DNA from: Cylindrodendrum hubeiense
Lineage: Eukaryota; Ascomycota; Sordariomycetes; Hypocreales; Nectriaceae
Direction: 5' to 3'
Assembly: GCA_014621425.1 (NCBI GenBank)
Contig: JAANBB010000021.1
Coordinates: 186,001 to 250,000, forward strand
Length of the DNA stretch: 64,000 nucleotides
Part shown: one piece after another, positions 1-9,337 of the stretch
Layout of the letters: each line of letters starts with the position of its first letter
How positions within the stretch are numbered: the first letter of the stretch is position 1
The notes under the pieces: generated by a model
What the model saw: only the letters and a program-made list of their open reading frames with translations
Database searches by the model: none
Told to the model about the DNA's origin: nothing
Translations under genes and position numbers: made by a program

Positions 1-251
1 CGGATTTCCATTCTACTCGTATGCCTATTTTGTCACGGGTGCTTACGTATCTCGCGGCACTACCTATGTCTAGTTGCATCTAAATCTTTCATCAGTAACC
101 GAGTCTTGGCATGTTATTTTGTTGAAAATTTTCAATTAAGACATAGACCAATGCGAATTCTGTAATGTTCGGGAGACGAGCCAATACGCAAATATTATGT
201 ACAGGATCGGCCAAGCCAGTCTGCAGTTGGCCGTGCCTCATCGAACGGCCT
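1..251. other. Left edge, no gene seen
   Basis: This stretch lies 3' of the repressor gene and is AT-rich. It has only short open frames without recognisable motifs, so it is probably 3' UTR and intergenic sequence. Genes expected in a quinate cluster but absent from the window (dehydroquinase, permease) could lie further left. Confidence 0.5.
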
Positions 252-3023
252 TTAAGTAGGCGCCATAGATTGATCAATAACATTTACAGACTCAGTTTGT
301 GTCCGATTCTGGTAGGCGCGAAGAACCTCTCTCCGCATTAGCTCCTGAGGCGGTTTCCTTCCGGTGAAAAGTTCAAACTGCAAGACGCCCTGCTCTGGAA
401 GTACTTGTAGACCATTGACAGCAATCCAGCCACCCTCCTTGAGATCCTCGATTTGATTAAGTAAGGGCGTTTTCAGTGGTGTATAGCTCAACTGTATAGA
501 TATTAGTAACCATGTGAGGTACTTCTGACGTGGACATACCTCGATGGCAACTCCTCCGGTGGGACTTGCGAGCCAACCAGTTGGTAGGCTTGTATCCACA
601 GAGCTTTTGCCATTAATATCTCGAGTGGCTATGCATGAGACAACTATCGTCGGGTGATTGGCATCCTCCGGCCAGGGATCATCTTTTGATGGGATGACTC
701 GTATCGTGAGGTTTTCCGCCGATGAGTCAGGGCTTTCGGTACTATTCCGCGAACTGCTAGGATCCGAATCACTTCCTTTGCCTGAATTATCTTGTAGCGG
801 CCAGTTTTGGAACTGACGTGCAATTTCAGTCGTATTTTGCGGTGTGCGGTTGTGTATAAACACGGTTCGAATGCCGAGACGAATGAGAGCGTAGACTGCT
901 GCTCGAGCCATTCCGCCAGCGCCAAGAACTAGTGCAGTGGTTCGGCGCCTGACTGCATTTATTGGCGACAAGTTCCGTCGAATACAAACATGGATTCCTA
1001 TCCAATCGGTGTTGTCACCATACAGGGCTACAGCTGGCCCGGCGCGGTTACGGATCAGTAACGCGTCCGCATCTGTTGAGCGAAGTGGCAACAAAGTATT
1101 TACTGCCCCAATTGCCTGAGCTTCGCGACTTATTTTGTCGACCAGTGGGATTATATCCCGTTTGAATGGTGCCGTGATACTGGCACCGCTAAACTTCGGG
1201 TCGCTGATAAGTTTCTGGAGGTGATGCAACGATTGGTGCTGGAAAATCCGATAGTTGTGTGGCATTCCATAGAACTTGAAGCCAGCGTTGTGCATCGCAG
1301 GCGATAAACTCTGGACCACGTTTGCACCGTAGATGCCGAAGTAGACCTTGTCCAAAATAAATGAAGAGTACAGAGCATTTTGGGCCTCTTGGACCGTGAC
1401 GAGCGAAGTTGGGGCGCATTCTGGTGCTACTGAGCGCAACAGCGGATGTGTAACCGGGCTCAGTATAGTATTCAGAAAGCAAGATGTTCTCCCTAGGCGG
1501 CCCGTGTTGTACGCTATCAGTGGAATACTGTACTCTTTCGAGCTTCGAATGTTTTGGACGAACTTCTGGGCCAAGAAGTTGTCTTCCACCGAAGTCGCTT
1601 CCTGGCATAGCCGAACTAGATCGCAGCCAAGATCCTCAGCCCTTCGTATCATATCCTTCCGTACCGGATGATCCCATCCACGATGGGTGGTATCGGAATC
1701 GAAGTAATCGCCAATGATTTTTGTGCATCCTTTCGCTGCGATGAGGCCGTGAATTCTCTCATCATCGCACAGGATGTTGACAGAGAGGTATTCTGGTACA
1801 AGACGAAGGCCATGATGCAGAAGTTCAAAGTAAGCTTTTTCGGGATCAATGCTATCCGTCGGAGAATTTGAGCCCTGAAGCCTAAGCTCTGTCGAATTTA
1901 CATGAAAGATTATGGGGAGCTGGAGGTTTCTTCGGGTCATCCAAAATTGTCGAGTGATGTAATTAGCTACAGAGTTGCCCCATGACGCTGCGATATCTGA
2001 AGGAGACATGACTAGCTCTATTGCATCGGCTGCCATGTCACCCCTTCCAAGACTGTGACTAACGCCGTCTGGAATCGAAATGGGAAGAGACAAGGCATAG
2101 GTGAAAAACTTGGACTCGGGCGGTAAGATGGAGAGACTGTGACGAGCTTCGTGGGGCTCGGTTCGCCGGGTGATACCGTAGATCAAATGGATGAAATCAA
2201 ATTCCAGCTGCTTCAAGGCAAGAGATCGCGGAGATTGCTGACCAGATGAAGAGCCATGGTTGGACTCCGCTGGACTTGGATTGGAGAGGTTGTAGAACTC
2301 GAAGTTGGACAAAGTTCGGTGGGTTGGTCCACTGAGCCGAGCGAGGCGGGAGATTGTTTTGGTGTCCCAGACACGAAGATGCTTCTCGATGCACTCCGCA
2401 TCTCTCATTATGTAGATGATGGGATGGCTCTGGGCGTACTCTGCGAGCCATGCCTGGCCAGTTCCCTCGACCACACCTGGGCCACATACAATGACTGCTC
2501 TGGTCTGGTTTTCGACAAGCATAGATCTCATAAGTCTTAACTCCTCTTGCCGGTATTTTGCGACACCATGTGTGGACTTGTACGCGGCGCGCGAGAGTGT
2601 AGTGGCTTGATAGAAGTGATGGTCGGCATCAACCAGCCTAAATCCGAGGGCGCTTGAGGCTATCAATGCCAGCGTGGACATTCCTGTACCACGAATCCCG
2701 ATGAGCGCGATGGAGGCGTCGGCATTGTATTTGCGCGTCACCGGATTGCTTCCGGGCCGGTATTCATTAGGCGTAGGCGACTGGCGGCGACTTGTCCGCG
2801 CGCTGAATGCGCCTGAGGTCGGAGGTCGTTGAAACAATGTTGACGTTGACGGGGCTGAAACCGGCGGACAGGATACTGCCCTGTGGTCATTTGATCCAGG
2901 ATACGGAGTGTACCCATCGACTGGCGGTTGTTCTGTAGTGCGAGTTGGCGATGTGAGCGTCGTGCTGAAAGCATCCGAGGCTGCTTCTCCAGGGCATTCA
3001 GAGGAAGGAGACGCTGTAGCCAT
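252..3023 (-). CDS. qutR: QUTR/QA-1S-like quinate pathway repressor (AROM-derived)
   Basis: Predicted repressor of quinate catabolism, the family derived from the last three domains of the pentafunctional AROM protein. In order I see a low-complexity Ser/Pro-rich N-terminus, a shikimate-kinase-like domain (from about residue 105), a type I dehydroquinase-like domain (around 380-580) and a shikimate-dehydrogenase-like domain (around 600 to the end, with SLSPAMHN, APFK, GDNTDW and GAGGMARAA). The P-loop reads GIRGTGMST, so the Walker Lys is Met, and the dehydroquinase Schiff-base Lys region reads DLVRLC, so Arg seems to replace it. A 48-nt intron (492-539: GTATGT donor, CTAAT branch, ACAG acceptor) is a multiple of three without stops, so it is invisible as a frame break; splicing gives about 907 residues. 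The ATG at 3023 is the first in frame, but the open frame continues upstream to about 3297, so a 5' exon is possible. The family identity is firm; the start is not. Confidence 0.88.
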   Translation of the reverse strand: MATASPSSECPGEAASDAFSTTLTSPTRTTEQPPVDGYTPYPGSNDHRAVSCPPVSAPSTSTLFQRPPTSGAFSARTSRRQSPTPNEYRPGSNPVTRKYNADASIALIGIRGTGMSTLALIASSALGFRLVDADHHFYQATTLSRAAYKSTHGVAKYRQEELRLMRSMLVENQTRAVIVCGPGVVEGTGQAWLAEYAQSHPIIYIMRDAECIEKHLRVWDTKTISRLARLSGPTHRTLSNFEFYNLSNPSPAESNHGSSSGQQSPRSLALKQLEFDFIHLIYGITRRTEPHEARHSLSILPPESKFFTYALSLPISIPDGVSHSLGRGDMAADAIELVMSPSDIAASWGNSVANYITRQFWMTRRNLQLPIIFHVNSTELRLQGSNSPTDSIDPEKAYFELLHHGLRLVPEYLSVNILCDDERIHGLIAAKGCTKIIGDYFDSDTTHRGWDHPVRKDMIRRAEDLGCDLVRLCQEATSVEDNFLAQKFVQNIRSSKEYSIPLIAYNTGRLGRTSCFLNTILSPVTHPLLRSVAPECAPTSLVTVQEAQNALYSSFILDKVYFGIYGANVVQSLSPAMHNAGFKFYGMPHNYRIFQHQSLHHLQKLISDPKFSGASITAPFKRDIIPLVDKISREAQAIGAVNTLLPLRSTDADALLIRNRAGPAVALYGDNTDWIGIHVCIRRNLSPINAVRRRTTALVLGAGGMARAAVYALIRLGIRTVFIHNRTPQNTTEIARQFQNWPLQDNSGKGSDSDPSSSRNSTESPDSSAENLTIRVIPSKDDPWPEDANHPTIVVSCIATRDINGKSSVDTSLPTGWLASPTGGVAIEVCPRQKYLTWLLISIQLSYTPLKTPLLNQIEDLKEGGWIAVNGLQVLPEQGVLQFELFTGRKPPQELMRREVLRAYQNRTQTESVNVIDQSMAPT

Positions 3024-3508
3024 GGCGTTGACCACGGACTGGCCCTGAGACAGTTGGCCCTGGGGCACGAACGGAGGAGCTGGCGGGATGATTCGCGAGG
3101 ATCCTTGACGGCTAGCGAGGGCCAAAGCTAGATGAGTACGACGGGGATTCTGAGCCAAAGGAGTCACATGATGAGCGACAGTTGAATAATAGAGGCCATC
3201 AGAGTGAATCGACAATGCAACATCTTCCCTGCTCAATCCCAGCCGCTTTGCACACCGACGGAGAAGCCATGTATGAGTCGCGCCACTAGATGATGCTCAG
3301 CCCAGACATGATCCACACGCTTGTTTGTTTAGCCGCCCCTAACTATGGGCGACATCCGGCGGCATTGACATTTACCCCGCCCCCGCATCCGCATCTGGAC
3401 ACTGGCAGCCTGGTTGCATCGCAGGGGCAGGCTACGTGGTGAAGCAATGTAAGTCAAGATAATGGCGAGTAGATGGTAAATTAGAGGCATTCTTGTAATT
3501 TAATAGCA
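3024..3508. other. Intergenic region, repressor promoter
   Basis: It lies between the 5' end of the repressor and the 3' end of the dioxygenase, which are co-oriented on the minus strand. About 270 bases next to the repressor ATG stay open in its frame, which leaves room for an unseen 5' exon. No other feature was recognised. Confidence 0.4.
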
Positions 3509-4568
3509 TTATTCAACGATAAAAGCCTCCGGGATCAGAGTCCCGTTCACTACTCGAATGCCAGTGGCCCCTTGCTTCTCAATCGCCTCTCGTGCCTTTT
3601 CGTCACGGAGTTTGCCCACCTCCTCCTCACTTACCAACACGAAATCGTACTGAAGTAGCCTCGTGCTGGGGGAGACACCGTATTTTTCAGACAAGCCATC
3701 AACATCTGACACAGTTCCCAGGTCGACGACAAGAGATTCCTTGACTCCGAAGACGGCGTCTGACCTCTCATACGGGTCGCCACGAAGATAGAGCGCCCTA
3801 GGTTGACAGTTAGCTAAGAACTTTGCACATTTATCAGCTGCTAGCAGGCAATCCAACTTACGTGATGAGCTTATCATAGCCAGGCTTGTTAAACATAAAG
3901 TGAAAGTGGCTTGGTCGGTAGGGGTGGCGGTTCAGCACCCCCAGCAGCTGTCCGACTGGCCCATCGCTTGGGATTGGATAAGGAACCGGGACAATGGCCT
4001 TGAAGAAGAACAAGCCATCTTCGTCGCTCTGCATCACGGCACGGCCGTCTGGGCCGTCGCGATCGGCGTGCTGCACGTCGTAGAACCCTTTTGAGTCCGT
4101 CTCCCAGACATCGATTTTGGCGCCGCCAACGGGCTTGCCCTGCATGTCCTTGACGGAACACACGACCAACATGGGTTCGCCATCTGCGTCGTGAGAGATG
4201 AGTGCGCCATTGGGCGAGTGCTCTGCCTCGTGTGTGTGAAATGGCCCCAGTACAGTGCCTTCTGTCGAAGCCTCGGGCTTGGGATGGTCGATTGAGTCAA
4301 CGAGAAGTGACAATCCCAGGACGTCGGACAGGAGAATGAATTCCTGCCGCACGTCGGTGCAGATTTGCCCCACGTCTGTAAGAAACTTGATTGCCTTCTC
4401 CCACTCAGGCGTGCTTAGACGCGTCTCCCTCGCAAAGTCGTGTAGGTGCGTCACGAGCCTCTCAAGGAGAAAGCGCAAGCGAGGATCATTGCAATTGGAA
4501 TTGATTGCATGCACATTCTCTGTGATGTTGTCGATTGTGAGTTCTTTCGCAGGAAGAGAGTGGCTCAT
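3509..4568 (-). CDS. Intradiol ring-cleavage dioxygenase, probably hydroxyquinol 1,2-dioxygenase
   Basis: Non-haem Fe(III) intradiol dioxygenase that should cleave 1,2,4-trihydroxybenzene (hydroxyquinol) to maleylacetate. Two exons, 4568-3862 and 3797-3509, are joined across a 64-nt intron with a GTAAGT donor; the spliced protein is 331 residues, the usual length. The four metal ligands are visible: Tyr163 (KGFYDVQ), Tyr197 (VPYPIPSDGPVG), and His221 and His223 (RPSHFHFMF), at almost the spacing known for bacterial hydroxyquinol dioxygenases. The N-terminal helical dimerisation region is present. The ATG at 4568 was preferred to an upstream non-ATG extension because the product then starts like its family. 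It is divergent from the maleylacetate reductase gene 564 bp away, which uses the expected product. A catechol 1,2-dioxygenase is the alternative, but the PIPSDGPVG segment and the neighbour favour hydroxyquinol. Confidence 0.9.
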
Positions 4569-5132
4569 TTTCGCGATGGTTGTGATGGTGGACTGGTTTA
4601 ATGGTGGGTTTCCTAGCAAGGTGGGCTTGGACAAGTTCGCCTCAAGAAGCCGTGGAATTGGGCGACGGATAAGGCTGATGTAGTCAATCTAGATGATTGA
4701 ATTCTCCAAGACGCGTGTATAGTCATGCCACCCACTGTCAATATTGACCTGATTCATGGCGGTGATGGCCGAGGCGACGGGTAAGTACTATGCCGCGGAG
4801 AGTGAAGTGTGATGCCACCTCCGTCATCGTGTGACAGTGGCATCCGGTGCCTACGATTCAATCAGTTTTTGTCAGCATCCACTTAGTTTGTCCTCACGCG
4901 TGTGCCTTGAGTAAATGCCGAGCAATGGAGAAATTGGGGCAATGGAATAATACTCCGGATCTCTTCCGAGTCTCCGAGCGGATGCGACACCAATGAGGGG
5001 GAGCTGCTTACTTTGGTCCGAGGCACAACTTATGGACTCGATTGGTTGTATCTCATTTGACTTGGCCGCATGCCCTCATCTCGTCGTGATCTCTGCCATC
5101 TTCAATATTCTGAATCATACTTCACCTTCAAG
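4569..5132. promoter_or_regulatory. Bidirectional promoter between dioxygenase and reductase
   Basis: The 564 bp between two divergent start codons should drive both ring-cleavage genes. At 4956-4968 there is CGG-N7-CCG, an inverted triplet of the kind Zn2Cys6 proteins bind. A GGATAAG half-site resembling the known QUTA/QA-1F motif occurs near 4665, but I do not see its second half. Function is inferred from position only. Confidence 0.5.
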
Positions 5133-6206
5133 ATGGATGCCTTTGAATACAATGCCAACCCGGCGAGTGTCGTCTTCGGAAGCGGAACTATCGCAAAGCT
5201 TCCCGAGGTGCTCTCCAAGCTGAAGCTCTCACGCCCACTCCTCCTCTCGACGCCGCATCAGAAGCAGCAAGCTGAAGATGTCAAGCAGCTGCTCCAAGGC
5301 AAAGTCGCGGGCTTGTTCAGCGAGGCAACCATGCATACCCCGGTAGATGTGACGGAGCGCGCCCTCGAGTTTGCCAAGTCGACGGGAGCAGACTCGGTCG
5401 TGTCAATCGGTGGAGGCAGCACCATTGGGCTGGGCAAAGCCATCAGCATCCGTACTGGACTCCATCACGTTGCGATTCCGACCACATATGCCGGCAGCGA
5501 GGTGACACCTATCCTCGGTGAAACCGCAGATGGACTGAAGCAAACCCGATCGGATCCGGCTATTCTCCCTGGGACCGTCATCTATGATATAAATCTCACA
5601 TTGACGCTTCCGGTTGCTCTGACCGCCACCAGCGGTGTCAACGCCATTGCCCACGCTGTAGAGGCGCTCTACGCGCAGAACAGCAACCCAATCATCAACA
5701 TGTTTGCCGAGAAGGGCGTCAAGGCTCTTGCTTCCGCGCTCCCGCAGCTCATCAAGAACCCAACATCGCAATCTGCACGGTCGTCGGCACTTTACGGCGC
5801 ATGGCTCTGCGGAGTGTGCCTGGGGAATGTTGGCATGTCTCTACACCACAAGCTGTGCCACACTCTCGGCGGCAGTTTCAACTTGCCCCATGCCGAGACA
5901 CACACCATCGTTCTTCCGCATGCCCTCGCTTACAACGCTCCCAAGGTCCCGGGCGCCATGAATGCGCTGGCAGAGGCTCTCCCGGAGAGCAACGGAGACG
6001 CGGTCGCTGGGCTTAATGTGCTGCTCACCAAGCTGAAGGTAGAGAGGGGCTTGAAGGGTCTTGGAATGAAGGAATCCGATATTGACAAGGCGGCGGATAT
6101 TGCTGTTTCTAAGCCGTACTGGAATCCGCGAGATGTTGAGCGCGCAGCAATTCGGGAATTAATTCGGCGGGCGTGGGCGGGAGAGGAGGCCAGATCCGAT
6201 CTCTAA
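5133..6206 (+). CDS. Maleylacetate reductase (iron-containing alcohol dehydrogenase family)
   Basis: Reduces maleylacetate to 3-oxoadipate with NAD(P)H, the step after hydroxyquinol ring opening, in the cytosol. A single exon encodes 357 residues, typical for the family. Visible motifs are the dinucleotide-binding segment VSIGGGSTIGLGKA (near residue 90), PTTYAGSEVTP (near 120), and the His-rich segment MSLHHKLCHTLGGSFNLPHAETH in the C-terminal half, which in the superfamily carries the metal-ligand or equivalent positions. The ATG at 5133 (AAGATGG context) was chosen over an upstream in-frame ATG at 5070, because the product then begins with MDAFEYNANPASVVFG as relatives do. It is divergently paired with the dioxygenase, and this pairing makes the assignment strong. 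Confidence 0.92.
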   Translation: MDAFEYNANPASVVFGSGTIAKLPEVLSKLKLSRPLLLSTPHQKQQAEDVKQLLQGKVAGLFSEATMHTPVDVTERALEFAKSTGADSVVSIGGGSTIGLGKAISIRTGLHHVAIPTTYAGSEVTPILGETADGLKQTRSDPAILPGTVIYDINLTLTLPVALTATSGVNAIAHAVEALYAQNSNPIINMFAEKGVKALASALPQLIKNPTSQSARSSALYGAWLCGVCLGNVGMSLHHKLCHTLGGSFNLPHAETHTIVLPHALAYNAPKVPGAMNALAEALPESNGDAVAGLNVLLTKLKVERGLKGLGMKESDIDKAADIAVSKPYWNPRDVERAAIRELIRRAWAGEEARSDL

Positions 6207-6711
6207 AGTAGCAATCAGAGTCGCATTTATCACAATCAACCTTTGAAACACCCAGGAATAACTGCTCCATAATGATTGCTCATCACTATTTTACTAATCG
6301 GTTTAGAAATGCAACTGTATCGATGTGAGATGACCAGCAGTTGCTGTCCAAATAATTCAACAGGCATTTTCAATCCTGTCATACATATAAAATCCCATAG
6401 CAATTTCAAAGTTATTTTCACCAATCTATCATCAAAATATGAGAATCCTATCTAACGCAAGCGTTTTTTGGCCGCAACTTGATCCCGCGTCATACTCCAT
6501 CGATTGGGGTGGACCAGCGGCAAAGAAAAACCCCGCCGTGGATAAAGTGCTGGAACGCTTGTGATATTTGTTGTTAAAGCCGCTGACAAGCCAAAACATG
6601 CAATTGCAGCCCGTCATATCTCTCTCTCATTTATTACCGACAGAAATTCTGAGATATTAGACATCAACCCATCCGCAAACACTTTGAACAGCAGAAATAG
6701 ACAGCGCAACC
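6207..6711. other. Promoter of first quinate/shikimate dehydrogenase
   Basis: About 500 bp of AT-rich intergenic sequence. It contains a CATATAAAAT stretch near 6385, TTGGCCGCA near 6469 (also present in the 4569-5132 promoter near 5063) and a GCGGCAAAG stretch near 6520 that partly resembles the element shared by two other promoters of this locus. No gene seen. Confidence 0.35.
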
Positions 6712-7614
6712 ATGTCTGAACAGAAGACACTGCATCTTGTGGGAATTGGTGTTGGCCATTCCATCGCACCCCCGATGCACAACCATATCGCAAAGTCCCT
6801 TGGCCTGCCATGGACCTTTTTTGCTACCGAATGCATGACAGAGACGGAGTTGGTCTCGCTGGCTCGCGATGACTCGACAATCGGCCTGGTCGTCACAATG
6901 CCATACAAGAATACCATCATGAAAAACCTAGACGCCCTTGATGAATTGGCTGCGACTATTGGTGCCTGCAACAACGTTTACCGCGATCCAAAGGATCCAA
7001 GCCAGCTACGTGGAACCAACACTGACTGGCTGGGTATCAAGGGGTGCCTGCTTGAGACTCCGGATGCATCAGAACCAGTGCTTAACAAGCCTGCACTCAT
7101 CGTCGGTGCTGGTGGTGCCAGCCGCGCCGCCGTATACGCCCTCAGCACACACTTCAAGTCGTCGGTCATCTATGTGCTGAACCGAGAGGACAGTGAAGTG
7201 GATGATCTCATCCGCGACTCGCAGCGGTTGTCCCCAGCCCCAAAAATTGTCCACGTCAAGCCAGGACAAGCAGCAGAACTCGAGACGCCATTCTACGTCG
7301 TTGGAACTGTTCCCGACTTGGAACCCAAAACCCCTGCAGAGTTGGCAGTAAGGGATTCATTGGAGGAATTCCTCTCTCGGTCGACTAAGGGCGTCCTGTT
7401 GGATATGTGCTTCAAGCCACGTCGAACGAGGATGATTAAGCTGGCCGAGAAGCACAACTGGCCTGCGGTAGAAGGCACACATGTTATCGGGCACCAGATT
7501 GAGACGCAATGGAAGTTGTGGGCAGGGGAGGATCTTGTCAAGAAGATGGACAGGGATGGCGCTTGGAAACTGTTGCTGGAGATGGCAGAGCAAAGCCCCG
7601 GCATCAACTTTTAG
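6712..7614 (+). CDS. Quinate/shikimate dehydrogenase-like protein 1
   Basis: Shikimate dehydrogenase-fold enzyme of 300 residues in one exon. In this setting it probably oxidises quinate to 3-dehydroquinate (qutB/qa-3 role) or shikimate to dehydroshikimate. The N-terminal substrate domain has GVGHSIAPPMHN (residues 13-24) and the catalytic Lys66 in VTMPYK; Asp105 lies in GTNTDW. The Rossmann domain has GAGGASRAA (132-140) followed by NRED (157-160). The acidic residues after NR, instead of the Thr/Arg-type pattern of NADP enzymes, suggest NAD; this is inference. The ATG at 6712 has a good context (CAACCATG). It lies between the reductase and dehydroshikimate dehydratase genes, and a diverged paralogue is at 19402-20319. 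Confidence 0.85.
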   Translation: MSEQKTLHLVGIGVGHSIAPPMHNHIAKSLGLPWTFFATECMTETELVSLARDDSTIGLVVTMPYKNTIMKNLDALDELAATIGACNNVYRDPKDPSQLRGTNTDWLGIKGCLLETPDASEPVLNKPALIVGAGGASRAAVYALSTHFKSSVIYVLNREDSEVDDLIRDSQRLSPAPKIVHVKPGQAAELETPFYVVGTVPDLEPKTPAELAVRDSLEEFLSRSTKGVLLDMCFKPRRTRMIKLAEKHNWPAVEGTHVIGHQIETQWKLWAGEDLVKKMDRDGAWKLLLEMAEQSPGINF

Positions 7615-7788
7615 ATATATCAATACAGACAAACTCCAAAGATACCTCTTTGCAGTATATACCATGACTAGTCACAAGTCTTATTACGGATTGATAAATA
7701 CCTCGCGATAGATTGTGTGAACAAGTTGCCATTGACAAGAAAAAATACCCGTTGGCTACGCTACTACTTGTGTCTAAACTCTAGCTAT

Positions 7789-8811
7789 TTAGTTCAGATT
7801 CAACTGTTTGACAAACTTCTTCCATGCCTCAATTCCTCTACGGGCATGCTCCTCTGGGACATTCTTCCCCTCCTCTGCCATCGTCCTCGAGAACAGCTCC
7901 ATTGACACAAATCCTTTGTATCCCATGTCCTCAATCAATGCTCTTGCGATGCCTTCGACAGGGAGATAGGCACCTCTATCAGTCTCATAGATAAAAGCCC
8001 TTGCGTTACGGGACCAGTTCATCCGTGCCGGGTTTCCGTCAACGTGAAAGGGGTGACCTTTGACAAGCGGCGAGTCCATCCGCTCGGCATCCACAACTTG
8101 GATGTAAAAGATTTTGTCTAGGTCAACATCGCGTACTAGCCGACTGATGGATTCTTTCAGATCGCTGTCCGCATTGGGTGTCTTTCCTGTCGGAGACGCT
8201 GGATCTGCCCAGACACGACCAGCAATGTTGAAGGTGTCGAGACAGAGTCCGAAATTGGGACGGTCTACCTTCTGGACCACTTCCCATGACTTTTCCCACG
8301 TGTCGACATGTGTGCTCCAGCAAAGACTCTCGTAGGCAAATCGGATAGGAGGTTCTTGTTGCAATCCCAGATCTGCAAGCTCGACCATGTCGCCGACGAT
8401 AACATCCATGTCACCAGTCAGCTGCTCAGCGGGTAGGAAGTTGGCCGGGATCTGAATCGTGTTGGTGCCGAGGAGCTTGGCGATTTTAAACCAGACTTTG
8501 ATCTTCTCAATAAGCCTGGCATGCTGTTCGCGATCGAGGAGGCCTTCGTAGAACAAGAACGGCTGCAGGCCAAGAACTTCCAGGTTGAGCTTGTCAAGGA
8601 GCTTTCGCATGTGTGTTGTTGCGCTCAGAATCTGGTCCACATTTGGTTCTGTGGTATCATGGAGCTCTTTTGCCAAGTACTCCAGATCCTCATAGAATAT
8701 CTCAATTCCTTCGAAGCCATGCTTGGCTGCCTGTCGGGCCTTTTCTTCGAAGCTGTGCAGCCAGGCACGGCCGAGGGAAGCGGAGAGAAGGGCTGGACGA
8801 AAGGATGCCAT
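7789..8811 (-). CDS. qutC: 3-dehydroshikimate dehydratase (QutC/QA-4 type)
   Basis: TIM-barrel (xylose-isomerase-like) enzyme converting 3-dehydroshikimate to protocatechuate, the committed step of quinate catabolism. It has 340 residues in one exon. Family signatures visible in order are the N-terminal MASFRPALLSASLGRAW, FEGIEIFYEDLE (near 35), YESLCWSTH (near 160), the barrel strand LCLDTFNIAGRVW (near 190), QVVDAERMDSPL (near 240) and SMELFSR near the end; these carry the acidic and His metal ligands of the family. The ATG at 8811 was preferred because the product then starts like fungal relatives; an in-frame ATG at 8838 would add nine residues. It converges on dehydrogenase 1 with 174 bp between stops. 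A GACTTTTGCCGCC element lies 132 bp upstream. Confidence 0.92.
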   Translation of the reverse strand: MASFRPALLSASLGRAWLHSFEEKARQAAKHGFEGIEIFYEDLEYLAKELHDTTEPNVDQILSATTHMRKLLDKLNLEVLGLQPFLFYEGLLDREQHARLIEKIKVWFKIAKLLGTNTIQIPANFLPAEQLTGDMDVIVGDMVELADLGLQQEPPIRFAYESLCWSTHVDTWEKSWEVVQKVDRPNFGLCLDTFNIAGRVWADPASPTGKTPNADSDLKESISRLVRDVDLDKIFYIQVVDAERMDSPLVKGHPFHVDGNPARMNWSRNARAFIYETDRGAYLPVEGIARALIEDMGYKGFVSMELFSRTMAEEGKNVPEEHARRGIEAWKKFVKQLNLN

Positions 8812-9337
8812 GATTGAATGCAAGGGGATGATGAACAATTCAAAGTAGTGTCACTTCACGATGCAGAAGCCGATTCCCAGATTAAGACCTTAGCTCTTGA
8901 CTTCAATTAGATGATGTCAGCCGATTCGTGAAACGTAGGGCAGGCGGCAAAAGTCAGTTCCGTTTAGCCTATGATTATTCCCGCGACTTCTCATGCAGCC
9001 AATAGCGCTCACCATAGCACCAAAGCATTGTTCGTAATCTCCCATCCTCATTTTCAATTACTCTGATCTATGGTTATATTGGGTAACCTTCTTCTAATAT
9101 GGGCATGCAATCATGGTCTCTATGAGGCTTTTTCGACTCAATTATGTTTTAATAGTGCTTATTTATCTATTGTACAAGAGAGATGATGAATGAACAATGT
9201 CAAGTCTCCCATTTGGGTTGCCTCTTTCTGTCTAATTGAGCAAAGGCAACTTAAGGCCTCTAATAATACCCAAGGATGGTGCCAGTCAACAGTCATGTTA
9301 ATTTCATGTTCCGGGTGAGGGTATGGTTTTTTCGGAA
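8812..9337. other. Promoter of dehydroshikimate dehydratase and activator 3' region
   Basis: This carries the upstream region of the minus-strand dehydratase and the 3' flank of the activator gene, both on the minus strand. Apart from the short element at 8943-8955 nothing distinctive was recognised. The half next to the activator stop is AT-rich, as expected for a 3' UTR. Confidence 0.4.
8943..8955 (-). promoter_or_regulatory. Candidate shared element GGCGGYAAAAGTC (copy 1)
   Basis: GGCGGCAAAAGTC on the plus strand, 132 bp upstream of the dehydroshikimate dehydratase ATG. The same 13-mer with one C/T difference occurs at 20520-20532, 201 bp upstream of dehydrogenase 2, in the same orientation relative to its gene. 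A regulator site is inferred; it was only found by eye. Confidence 0.3.
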
